Shown piece by piece: positions 35,201-46,171 of a stretch of 64,000 nt of DNA. Both the position numbers and the translations under genes were made by a program. The notes below the pieces were generated by a model. The model saw only the letters and a list, made by a program, of their open reading frames with translations. It ran no database searches and had not been told where the DNA came from. The DNA lies in contig WACJ01000323.1 in the NCBI GenBank assembly GCA_008973525.1, positions 273,404-337,403 on the forward strand, given 5' to 3'. The DNA is from Stenopsyche tienmushanensis. Taxonomy: Eukaryota; Arthropoda; Insecta; Trichoptera; Stenopsychidae. How positions within the stretch are numbered: the stretch's first letter is position 1; every line of letters begins with the position of its first letter.

Positions 35201-37272
35201 ATCGCAGAGTGGACCAAAATCCGTATCAGAAATGTGGCAATTGCTCAATATTTCAGCGAGGTTAGAAGCTCTAGAATCTGGCATCGACAAAGTTTCATCC
35301 ATAGTAGAAGATTTGGCTATGGAATATAAGAAAGTAAAATCGACTATAGGCATATCAGATGTAAACGGTAAACGCAACTTTTAATATTCACATATCTTTT
35401 ATAATTAAATTTTAACGTTTTTCTTCTCATTCGCCAGATCCACAAAATATAGATGATGATGCTGGAGGTGAAAATAGGTAATATATTAAATAAAACCCGA
35501 TACTGACTATAAATTCAATTGTATCTTGTAATCATTATATTTGAAAAAGTAAATACTTTTTGTTTGTGTAATCAAACATCTATGTATTGGGCTTAATTTG
35601 CATTTTAGGAAAGAATCAAACGTTTTAGCTCTGCTAGACAAACTTACACACGAATCTGCATCATTAGACGATGAAATAAAGCAGATAAGACAAGAATTTT
35701 TAGATCTTAAAGATAAAAACAAGGGTAAACATATGAAATATTTTATCTCCACTTTGTATATTTTGGTTATTTTACAATTGTTATTCAGGGCATTTAATTT
35801 TGCAGAAAATATGCATAAATTACAAACCGCAAAAGCTTCCGATATAGACGAAAAGATACTCCAACATATAAACAAATTAGACACATCTTTCAATAATCAG
35901 GCAAGAATTTGAAAGCTTATATTTTTAAACAATACAAATCTTATTTTTAGACTTGTGATTTTATTAATTTTCAAATAATTTTGCGTTTATAGATCAATGA
36001 TATACATAATCAAATTGCAGAATTAGATAAGGGAATTTTAGAAATATGGAAAATGAATGAGACTCAAGGTAATAAAATATCAGTGAGATTTATTTACATA
36101 TTTAAAACAAATCTTTTATTTTAATAACTTGATTCAGAACCAAATATGATACAAAGCAAATTAGAAGAAATTGAAAGTAACATTAATATTTGTGATGATA
36201 AAATATCCAAGTTGCTCGAAGAGAAGAGTGTTGAAATTAAATCTCTGGATGTATGACATTTTGTATATTATTTGTATTATAAAATTATAATTTATCTTAA
36301 CAATCGCTTTTAAAAAAACTATTCAGGCATTTTCGGAAGAGTTGCATTTATTAAGTCGTACAAAGGTTGATATCACTGACTTTGAAAATGCGATTAAAGT
36401 CAAAGCTGATATAGAAGTTGTAGAAATGAAAATGTCCATAGCTATTTTTGATAGTATACATATTGAATTACTAAATAAATTGAAAAATAATGAAACTCAA
36501 ATAATTGTACAGGTAGGCATATTTTTCTCTCGTTTAAGTACAGACAAGCGTTGTATAATATAGTAGATTTATTATAAATAAATGCAATTTATTCAATGTC
36601 AATGTTTTTATTAGGAAGAAGTTATAAAACAGAAAACAGACAAATTATATGAAGAGATCAAAAATAAAATAAACAATGAAGAATTTCTAACATTTAAAAT
36701 CTCATTCGATGATGAAATAAAATGTCTTCAAAATAAACTCAAAACATTGGAAATTATTAAGAAAGAAACGGAGGCTGCTATTTCTAGCAGATATCTTAGG
36801 TTGTAATGATTTTTTCTTAAAGATACAATAATATTTTAATACAGCATTCAAAACGTGCACGTTGAGAGGTTGGACTCGTGACTCAATCATCTTGGGTTCA
36901 AATCTACAGAAAGCGTCATTGGCGACCGCATTTAAAAAAATATATATACGCCATGAAAAACCATGTCTAAATGGTTGACAATAGTCTCATAAAAGGGATT
37001 GCTAAAAGCCACTAATGTATATGATTAATTGGCTTTAAAAAAAAAGGATTAAATGTGATAATCGCAAATACGCCCCTAAAAAATAAAATATGATTTTAAA
37101 AAATATTTCTTACACAAATCGTTCATTTTAAAATATGTTTAATATATTTGATTTTAGAGATGTAAATTGCATATCGTGTGGAACTAATGTCATTTCCTCG
37201 AAATTTGAATATTTGCCACCTTTTGAGATATTCAAAGCTTGGTCCAATCAATCTGCATCGTTGAAGAAAAAT
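32207..37272 (+). CDS. QRICH2/DUF4795-type coiled-coil protein (3' end open)
   Basis: Resembles the QRICH2/C16orf96 (DUF4795) family; human QRICH2 is needed for sperm flagellum assembly, so an axonemal or sperm role is inferred. Exons: 32207-32266, 32385-32561, 32669-32755, 32868-32966, 33635-33718, 33795-33857, 33931-33970, 34051-34234, 35201-35367, 35438-35477, 35609-35724, 35806-35900, 35993-36068, 36138-36250, 36327-36512, 36615-36799 and 37158-37272. All phases join, giving about 629 codons with no stop reached. The N-terminus (LIDLALGGPE, then GIVNFNLIHTILYIFAQHLD) matches the family's opening. Exons 3-8 encode a low-complexity K/N/E/S linker. Exons 9-16 are coiled coil (for example LEALESGIDKVSSIVEDLAM). 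Exon 17 has RDVNCISCGTNV, the family's characteristic CxxC end region. Exon 3 could use a second in-frame donor 18 bases later. The exon 12 donor is GC rather than GT. Terminal exon(s) were not identified. Confidence 0.8.
33040..33490 (+). mobile_element. Tc/mariner-like transposase fragment in intron
   Basis: In intron 4 of the QRICH2-like gene. A 128-codon frame encodes GAHFWMNGCVNRQKYQI, NPHEIHQHQMHPEKVTFWCG and GGIIGPYLFQNE, the second-aspartate region typical of insect Tc3/mariner-like transposases (usually EAHFxLNGxVNxQN). The expected DEAHF reads GAHF. The 3' part is shared with 15780-15965. Only this C-terminal half is present. Confidence 0.75.
34320..35100. mobile_element. GC-richer insertion of unknown family in intron
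   Basis: About 780 bp within intron 8 of the QRICH2-like gene, clearly less AT-rich than its flanks and without the splice or codon character of exons. It has stop-containing frames on both strands. The composition and phrases such as GGGGAAGGGGTTGAAGTCC and TGGCTAGTCCGGGGTAACCC suggest the 5' region of a non-LTR retrotransposon or a SINE-like repeat. No protein domain was recognised, so the class is a guess. Confidence 0.4.
36840..37060 (+). repeat. Possible tRNA-derived SINE
   Basis: In the last known intron of the QRICH2-like gene. GTTGAGAGGTTGGACTCGTG lies upstream of TGGGTTCAAATC at about 36891-36902, which fits a pol III B box (GGTTCAAATC) with a degenerate A-box region 30-40 bases earlier. 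The following tail (GCCATGAAAAACCATGTCTA, then CTCATAAAAGGGATT) recurs at 16318-16362. No intact tRNA fold is present, so this is a repeat rather than a tRNA gene. Confidence 0.45.
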
Positions 37273-37500
37273 GTACGTAAAGTTAATATGAAAATTTAAG
37301 TCATCTTTATACTTTGTATGTGGGATTGATTGTTTCGGAGTTAAAATGATCTTATTACTCCGGGTCATCAACATTATTGTTTAATTATTCGTCTTTTTTC
37401 AACAAATTCTCAAACAATTTTCTGGTTACATTGGAATTAATGTTAATTCGTTATTATAAAATGTGTTAATCAATTCATGAGGCTTAAAAATTATTATTAA

Positions 37501-37732
37501 CACATTACGGGCCGCAGAATTTGGGCAAATGTGGGAGATCACGTGTTTAGTCGTTCAATTTCCCAGTGAAAAAAAATTTTTTTTAATAATTTTAATTTTT
37601 TAGTCAAGTCTTAAATATATATAAGATCATCTCTCGGCGAAACTAGAAAAAAATATAGCGTTGATATATTTTTTTTTACGTCAAAAGTTCATATAACAAA
37701 CACGCGTTTACGCGTGAACGGACCGCAATGTG
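37501..37732. mobile_element. 232-bp TTAA MITE
   Basis: TTAA at 37497-37500 and 37733-37736. Termini are CACATTACGGGCCGC on the left and, inverted, CACATTGCGGTCCG on the right. TTAA duplication and CACATT-type ends point to a piggyBac-mobilised non-autonomous element. There is no ORF. Confidence 0.8.
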
Positions 37733-38139
37733 TTAATGTTATGATAAATGATGTTTTTTTTTTATCATTTTAAGGGCAATTCAAAAATTAAAAATTGACT
37801 TCAATCAGTACTTTTTTCTGATTGTTGTGAACATTGATGAATCTTGTTTAACAACAAAAATGAATATATATCCAAATTATCACATATGAGTTTATGAAAT
37901 TGATCTGTAAAATATATGAAGTATATAAAAGAGAGAGCCTACATTGGAATGGAATAAAATAACAACGGAGAGATACTTAAATGATGATACTCTTATATAT
38001 GGACAATTAATTAGAAATATTTTTACTAATAATAAAATCATGAAAAATAAATGGAAATAACGTGGCTGTGTATCATAACTATTTTAATTGTATAATGTAA
38101 ATTTTATATTTGTAAAAATTAAAAAAAAATCCAGAATTT

Positions 38140-38345
38140 ACTAATCTAATCTTTTGCCGGGTGTCAGAATGTAACTGAACTCTTTTATTAAAAAAACATT
38201 TGAATATTTAAAAATAAGAACAAGTTGAGCGAGATGAGCTGCTGCACAAAGAAGGCCGCTATCAAACATTCCAGATGCAGTGCAGCTCTTAAATAGCCAA
38301 AACAGTGCTCTATAGCAATTTCTGTATTGCATCCGGAGCTGTCAC
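38140..38345. repeat. Dispersed repeat shared with 23.0 kb
   Basis: ACAGTGCTCTATAGCAATTT, then TGTATTGCATCCGGAGCTG matches 23025-23100. Both loci also give a similar short minus-strand frame (MQY-NCY-AL), which reflects repeat homology. Class unknown. Confidence 0.5.
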
Positions 38346-39522
38346 ACCTGAACTACTGCTCTAATGGAAGTTTGTCCCCAATTCCCCCGTATATGTGCAG
38401 TACATGATGAAAAGCTGGCGTTGCACATTATTGCTACATTTGCTAAAGCACCACACCGATATATTGTCACAAATGCAAATGGCTCTTCTCTACCTTGAAA
38501 TATCAGCATCATCCCTGAGCTCATTATATATCAAGCATCTGAGATATTTAACTTCTTAACCTACTTGAAGCTGTCGTTAGATATTTACGGATGGGATATA
38601 ATCAGAAACCTTATGTCAAAGTCAATGAGGCATCTCTCCTCAGTTTATTCACAAGTAGAAACCGATCTACATGGTGGAACGCTTTGCTCAAATTTAGAAA
38701 ACATGCATAGACGATTGTCTTGCTCGTGTAATATAGAACAATCTGTTTAACAGTATAAATCAAATCTCAAAAACAATTTTTACAAATCTCACTTACATGT
38801 TTTGTGTAGAACCTTCTTGTGTTATTGTGCAGTTTGCTTCGTCATGATCCTCTTTCCATGCTAAATACTTTGCTCAAATTTATTATTATTTTATAGTTAT
38901 TCATTTTGATCGATTATAATTTTGAAAATGAGCCTTTGAAACGTCAAAACAGTGTTGCAAGATAAAAAATTAAATAATCCCCTAGTATTCATTCGAACGT
39001 AAACTCATCTGCAATGGATTTTTTGTGGCTGCACTATGATGATGATGATCTGGATTATAAATGAATTTTAAAATCGTATTCTAATCTTGATTCTAAAATA
39101 AATTTTAACATACATAAATAGATTCGAGTATATTAACTATAAATGGAAAAATATACTTGAAAATGTTTTATTTTAAAATAATATAGCAATTGATAATTAA
39201 AAACAAATTTTATCTATTTAAAAATTTGTCTCTAGTATTTTAAGCATTTTTCTGAAATGAAAACATAGCTTTCAAACGATTTACACAAAATTAATGATTT
39301 TATTTAAAATTCCCAATAAGAAAATTAATTCCATGGTATTAGTGTATTATTCTTTATTTAGTAATAAATTTGTATCAAACAATATATAGGTGAAACATTA
39401 TTTTAACATCAAAACTTTTTTACGACTCTTTGAATTATAGAGTACGCAAAAAAGCGCTTTTATGGCCAAATACACAGTTTGACATTTGTAAATAAATACA
39501 GTCGGAGTGGAATTTCAAAATT

Positions 39523-42500
39523 ATGAATGAAAACAAATCTGAACAAATGAATGCAGACAATTTTATCGATTTTAATAATTTTATTCTCACTAAACCGTTC
39601 TTAGAACCGTCATTTGATGTAATAACAGAAGAAAGCTTTGATTCGCTCGAAAGAAGACTTCAACAAATGTGTCGAACGTGTTTATCAGAAAAATGCAATA
39701 TGAAAAGTCTTTCTTCAAACGAAAATATTGATGGGAAATCCATTAGTTTTATCAATATACTGATGGATTTTACTAATTTGCAAGTAAATATTTTTTTCTT
39801 ATTTATACTTTAATTTGATGATTTCGATAATATGTATGCTGATTATCGTATAATCTTTATGCTTTATAATCTCAGATCGTTTCATACGTCGTCTCAATCA
39901 ATACTCAATTTTTTTAAATTCAACAAAGAAAGTCACAATAATTATTATAATTTTCATATGAAATAATTTGTTCGCAAATTAAAATGGAATAAAAGAGGGT
40001 AATTCAAATTATTAAATTACAATTTCAGGTATCTTTTAATGATGGAAAACCTCATGCTGTCTGTAAAAAATGTTTCCAATGTGCGAAATTCGCTTATTAT
40101 TTCAAAGTACAATGTGAAAAAGCTGATAATATTTTACAAAGTATTTTAAATGAGGTAAAATATTAATTAATTAAAAAATAGCATCCCAAACACAAATTCT
40201 ATATGTTGCTCGTAATTGACATTTTGTATTTAATTTGTAGAAACGAATTACAGGGGATGAATTTGAATCCAAAGATTCCAAAAACAACGACAGTCGACAC
40301 TCTTTATCGGATAATAATCCATTATTAATATTTAATTCAAACGATGAAAATCGACATGAAACATCCGCCGAGAGGAAATCGGTTGAATTGGATAAATGTG
40401 AAACTAATTTTCAATCCAATGAAAATTCAAATGATTCGCTAGAACCGAAGGAAGATGCAATAAAAGTCGAATTCATGAATGATTCCCTAAGTATTTTTTT
40501 TAATAACTACGGAGCATAGATAAATTGTATTGTATGAATATTCATTAAAAATTATTTTTTATTTAGGAAAATGTTCCATATGCTTAAAAAATGTTCGCAA
40601 TATTAAACAGCACATGAAGTATCATACTGCACGGATCCATACTTGCGAAGAATGTGGAAAATCTTATTCCAGTCACCATGATTTGAGGGTTCATCTTGCA
40701 ATGCATTCTACAATTAGACCTTACAAATGTTCGATTTGTACTAAAGGTTACTATATTTTGATTTGCATGCTGTGATAACTTATTTTATAATTTTATCGTC
40801 GACACCATATACTTGTAAATTAAATATCGTTATTTTTTAGATTTCAGACATAAATTTAGACTGAAAGAACATATGCTAGGGCATGAGGATAAAAAAGAAT
40901 TCATATGCGAACATTGTGGGAAAAGGTTGTTTTAATCACATTTTAAATATAGATATTATTTATTAAAAAAACAATTATTACTTCTTCTTCTTCATAATTT
41001 TAGATTTAATAGAGCCAAAGAGCTGTCTACACACAAACGAGTTCATACAGGTGTTAAACCGTACAATTGCAACATCTGTAATAAAAATTTCGTCGGTTCT
41101 GATACATTAACGAAGCATATGAAAACACACACCGGTGAAAAAAAGCACACTTGTGATTTTTGTTTGAAATCATTTGTCGCAAAGGATCAACTAAAAATTC
41201 ATATGAGAAGGCACACTGGAGAAAAGCCTTATGTTTGCACTATAGAAGGATGTAATAGAAAATTTTCTACAATTCATAGTTTAAATATGCACACTCCTGT
41301 GCATAGTAATATTAGGTAAAATTCCCTGTTAAATTTATTGCTTCTATTTCCGTGCCGAATCAATCAAAAATTTAAATTTGTTATCTGTATGTCTATCAGG
41401 GCCATAACAAGGGGGTGGCAAAACAGGCGCCCACTATGGGCGCAACTGGGTTTGGGCCGATTGTTAAATTTAAACAACCCACCTGATCAGTCCTCTTCGG
41501 ACAACTTCATTTTGTAATAAGAGTTCGTAATCGTTTTGTAGACATGTTCGGATATGGCGTTCAATCGTGAGGCATGTCATGATTGTCATTTCGGCGGTCC
41601 AAAAAGCGGACCGGTTGGACACACAATCTTTGTACCGTCCTTGTTTAGGGCTTTTTGCGAAATTTTTGAATTATAATAGTTACGGGATTCAGATATTTTC
41701 TAGATTTCGTTTGGTGTACCAAATACATATCATAGTAGCACGCAGCTGTTTTTATTTAGTATTTTTTTAAAACAACAACCGTCTTCTATACGTTACATCA
41801 AATGCTTTTGGGACTATCTTCGTATATTATTTTAAAATATACATTATAATAATATTTAACATATTGCATTTATAATAGTGTTATTTAACTTTTAAACTCC
41901 AGGGAGGCGCAAGTTAGATACTTGCCACGGGCGCTTATTACCCTCGTTACGGCTCTGATATCTATTATTGTTAATTGGAATCGAAATATCAATAACATTA
42001 TTTTAGCTAATACTTTGTAATTAACGTAATTTCATTTTGTATTCAGACCATTTAAATGCTCAATTTGTGAGAAGTCATTTGCCAGAGAACAAGATAAACG
42101 AAAGCATGAAGCAATTCATGATCGACAATATCATTCATGCACTTGGTCAGGATGCGGTCGAATATATACTTGCCAGGCCAGTCTCAAAGATCATTTGGCT
42201 ACACATTCTGGAGAAAAACGTGCACTCTGTACTCATTGTGGTAATATGATTAATTTATTGAATATACGCTTAATTAAAAACATTTTTATTATAGTCAACT
42301 GCATCTCTGTTCACTTTATTTTCAATTCATTGCCTCAATAATATTTTATAGACATTAAGTTTTTCAATTACTATCATAATATTTCAGGAAAATCATTTTC
42401 ACGTAAGGCCGATTTAAAACGACATATTCTTACTCACACACAAGAAAAACCTTTTAAATGTCCTCATTGTGAAAAGGGATTCAATCAACAATTTGGATTA

Positions 42501-45500
42501 ACACAGCATCTAAGATATCATACAGGTAATAAAAGCATCAATACACATTCACGATTTATTCTTAACGTGTAACGATTTATTTTTAGGTGAAGCATGTTTT
42601 ATTTGCGATTTATGCGGGAAAGGTTTTATGCGAAAAGCCACACTTGAAAAGCATAAACTCGTACACGCTGGAATCAAAAATTATAAATGCGAATACTGCA
42701 ATAGAGCTTTTACCATAAATGCACATCTCATACGCCACAGAAGGTACTTTCTTATCATAATACATTCATCGATAAAAAAAATCTCGGATCTTGTATGCTA
42801 AGAAATATAATCATTTTCTCAAAAATGTCATAATTGACTCATTACTTATAAAAGATAATTTCTCAGTATCGAAAGTTAAAAAAACGACCTTTAATCTATC
42901 ACTGATATTTAAAATTGGGGTCAACATCACATCAAGGAATGCAAAAGTCGTTAAATATACGTTATGTTATATTGTTAGTGTTTTATGATTTATTGATTTT
43001 AATTTTTCGCGTCTTTTATCTTTGTAAAATCAGAATACATACGGGAGAACGACCATATGATTGCGATCTATGCAATAAATCGTTTTCTGCCCGTTCTGGA
43101 TATGTGGTTCATCGAAGATCACACACTGGAGAAAAGCCTTATAAGTGCAAATTCTGCGAAAAAACTTGTGCAACTTCGACGGCTCTTAAGGTAAAAATTG
43201 GCATCTTACGTTTATATACCGGAGTGATTTCGGTTTAATTTTAAACTCGCATAACAACAGCAAATATCTACTTTATTCTAGATACATACAAGAAATCATA
43301 CCGGCGAGAAGCCGTATATTTGCTCACGGTGTCGTGTGGCATTTGCTCGATCAGATTTACGAACTTTACACATGAGGTCCTGCTGCCCTGAAAGCGTTAT
43401 TGAGTTGAATCAGATGCAACGTGTATGTATATTAAAACTTTACTCTTTTTTAACTTACTTTGAGTGGCTCCTTCAGCCCTATTAGGGAGCCCTGGCCACC
43501 TACAACGCTTGCCGCCATTTTCGTCTGTCCTGGACCTCCTCCCTCTAATTGCTCCTCCAATCTGATCTGCCCAGTATGGCCAAAGTTTTCTGACGGTTCT
43601 ACTGCCATTCGGCCCCGAATCCAAAATGGTTCGAGGGACTCTATTAGTGTGCATCCGTACCACGTGGCTTGCCTATTGGAGATGGTGACAAAGGACGAAG
43701 CTTGTTATTGACGCTTCGCCGTACATGTCCATGACCTAACAATTTGACCTCATTTACTCTTTGTTCTCGTTGATAGTGATTTATTCCCTAATATGTTTTT
43801 TAAGCCATGATAGCACCGATTACCGTGTTAAATCCTGGAGGTTATTTCGTTCTTCTCTGTGAGAATGAATCCAAGGTATTGGAACTCTTGGATCTTTTCA
43901 ATATTTTTATTGTTGACACTCACGGAGGTGTAACCACCATCATATATTTCATTTTATCATAGTTAATTTTCATGCCGAAACTAGCAGCAGCTTCGTTGAT
44001 AGATGTAAGTGCCGCCAAAGCTTCCAATTTCGATTTAGCCACGACGTCAATGTCGTCAGCGAAGGCTAGATGCATTGCATTATCCTTCCATGGATCTGCG
44101 TATCCTGATCTGCCAGCCTCCCTCTTAATTGCCTCCAATGCAATATTAAAAAGTAATGGGAAGACGGCATCCCCGTGTCTGACTCCCATCGTCACCTCGA
44201 AAAACTCCGATAGGGCACCATTGGGGTGTATTATACTAACAGATTCTTCGACAGCCTCACCAGCTTACTCAAGATTCCCATCTCCCACATGATCCTCCAA
44301 AGTTTTTTCCCCGTTGATGCTATCATATGCCTTGCAAAATTCTATAAGTATGTGGTGGAAATCAACACCGTATTCCCACATTTTTTACGAGAATATTCTT
44401 ACATTAAATAATTGGTCCACAGTGGACCTGCCCGGTCCAAAACCGCATTGGTACTCCCCAAGAAGTTCCTCCACATCCTATCAAAGCTCTTGCAAATAAT
44501 TTGTATCCAATATTCAGAAGGGATATGCCCCTGTAGTTATATTAAAACCACATTTATTTGTTAATCATCCACTTTAATCACCCTTTTATTTGTGTGCATG
44601 CTAAAACCGCCGTCAGTCTAATGTTTTGTGGATTTATTGATGACTTATTTGCTATTCTATTATATAATATGCTCGATTAAACATTAAATTATAAGCTTAT
44701 CGGTTTACAATTTAATTTTTAAGGGTATACTCGTACAGGATGCGCAGGAAAACTATCTTATTTAAAAAATTAACAACACAAACAGCATAGGAGATATCAG
44801 TTTAATTCTTTATTTAGAGGGCCTCCGTTCTGGTCAATTCGTTGAGATAGTCGAGTTTTGAAGCATTGAGATACCGTTTCACCGCCGCAGCCTGTATATA
44901 ATTCTCATTGAGGAATCATAAATAAATAATTATGATTGACGCATTAAAATCGTTTTTTTTAATAACAATTTCCTATGGATGATATTTTAGACATTTTATT
45001 GTATTATGACGTTTGTTAATTGATAAAAAGCAGGTGTGTCTTACTTATCAGATAAAAAGGAAACATTTTAATTGTCATGCTTATATTTACTTCAAATCTC
45101 TGCAGTATTAAATGCTTTTCATTGCAAAAATCCCACTATCTTATCTTTCAACTAGAAAGATTTTAAGGCATACCGGTTTTTTTTGCTACGAGCAGTGATA
45201 TCCATTCAATTTATGAAACTTCGACGTCAAACTAGATATGATTTTATCCTTATCAAGATATTATGCAATGAGTGTCGAATGATATTTTTGACTAAGGCCC
45301 CAAAATGATCCAACACACCTCCGCCTACTTCCTCTTTCTCTCAGAGATACCGCATATATATCACCATATTATGTAAGATTTTTTTTTTTAAATGTATGCA
45401 TTTCAGGAACCTTTGGATGAATTCTATGATCGATCCAAAGATTTAACGGTTTCGCAGCAATCATTGACTATACTAGATAGCGTGTTTCAACATCATGATT

Positions 45501-46171
45501 CTATCGATGAATCTTTAGTCGACAATTCTACGAACTCGGCGAGGTTAGCAATACAACAGATTCCATTGAATTTTAGAACAGAGATGGTGAACCTATGATC
45601 TGCGGGTCAGGCACTGACCCACGAAGGCTTTTCTAATGATCCATGCGTTGTTTTTTATACGTTTATTTTTTATTTTGAAACGAAATCTTGTTGTAAAATA
45701 CTATCCATGTATTAAATAAACGAATGAACAAAATTTGATCCATTTCTTATAAAGATTCGCCATCTCTGTTCTAGAGCCTATCTGGAATTTTAACTGAAAC
45801 ATATTTATTACTCATTTAAATTGTACGTACAAAACTAAAAATTGAAGGCAATAAAATTATGAGAACTGAGATAGGCTTTTTTATAGACATTTCTAAGCAC
45901 TCATTTGTGTATTGAGTGCGTTTCTTTGAGCAAAACATCATGTGAATAAATAGCTGAAAATAGTCATGCCTATATTGCATCATGAAAACACAGATAATAT
46001 CTAATACGTAGTTTCTACTTTTAACAAAATATGTTTTTCATCTTCAGATATCTCAACGTCACTGATAAAGATCAAAATATTTTGATATCGTCAAATTTGA
46101 GCTTGCAAAACAGTTCTATCATAGCAGAAAATCCAAACATTCATCATACCGAAATGCAAATGAAAATATAA
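39523..46171 (+). CDS. ZAD and multi-C2H2 zinc-finger transcription factor
   Basis: Probable nuclear sequence-specific regulator; no orthologue can be named. Thirteen exons: 39523-39783, 40029-40154, 40241-40490, 40567-40746, 40841-40925, 41004-41315, 42047-42240, 42388-42525, 42587-42743, 43034-43190, 43282-43422, 45407-45543 and 46048-46171. All phases close; 753 aa. The ZAD dimerisation domain is split over exons 1-2 (MCRTCLSE in exon 1, VCKKCFQC in exon 2). Exon 3 is an acidic linker. Then about 16 C2H2 fingers run from [18 protein letters not shown] to the last, [21 protein letters not shown], with TGEKP-type linkers ([27 protein letters not shown]). Several introns cut through fingers. 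Without the last splice, exon 12 reads on to a stop at 45598, giving an alternative C-terminus (followed by AATAAA near 45714). The spliced form adds 41 residues rich in N, S and I. Intron 6 holds a hAT element, and intron 11 a LINE fragment and other repeats. Confidence 0.85.
41397..41957. mobile_element. Non-autonomous hAT element in ZNF intron 6
   Basis: 561 bp. Termini are CAGGGCCATAACAAGGG on the left and, inverted, CAGAGCCGTAACGAGGG on the right. The 8-bp target duplication is ATGTCTAT at 41389-41396 and ATATCTAT at 41958-41965 (7 of 8 match). The CAGnG termini and 8-bp duplication are diagnostic of hAT. There is no transposase. The right end recurs at 31870-31895. Confidence 0.85.
43440..44530 (-). 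mobile_element. Non-LTR retrotransposon reverse-transcriptase fragment
   Basis: Minus-strand, in ZNF intron 11. The order of motifs is right for a [26 protein letters not shown] near 44470-44415, [13 protein letters not shown] near 44340-44305, then [20 protein letters not shown] at 44190-44130 and [12 protein letters not shown] at about 44070-44035, the FADD catalytic motif. A downstream part gives [17 protein letters not shown] (about 43890-43840), then [10 protein letters not shown] (about 43690-43660) and [10 protein letters not shown]. Frames shift several times. It is a dead 3' half of a LINE. Clade not assigned with confidence. Confidence 0.85.
44734..44860 (+). repeat. Terminal-repeat copy of composite family
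   Basis: TACAGGATGCGCAGGAAAAC, then AACACAAACAGCATAGGAGA and TATCAGTTTAATT match the ends of the structure at 55625-56911 and the copy at 24671. The next part (GGGCCTCCGTTCTGGTCAAT) also occurs at 56165-56195, so this is a longer fragment of the same family. Confidence 0.65.

Larger units (their letters stand above)
37273..39522. other. Intergenic with MITE, repeat and possible last exon
   Basis: Contains the TTAA MITE (37501-37732) and a dispersed repeat at 38140-38345. A short frame at about 37933-38060 (REPTLEWNKITTERYLNDDT, ending in TAA) looks more protein-like than its surroundings and could be the last exon of the QRICH2-like gene. However, no good polypyrimidine acceptor precedes it. 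At 39010-39055 a scrap of the AGTCCACTGCAG repeat is present with an ATG microsatellite. Confidence 0.35.

Noticed and set aside
36840..36905. tRNA gene
   Set aside because: A B-box-like motif is present, but the acceptor stem and anticodon arm do not form. A SINE relic fits better.
43460..44292. Plus-strand ORFs opposite the LINE
   Set aside because: The minus strand has clear reverse-transcriptase motifs in order, so the plus ORFs are antisense shadows.
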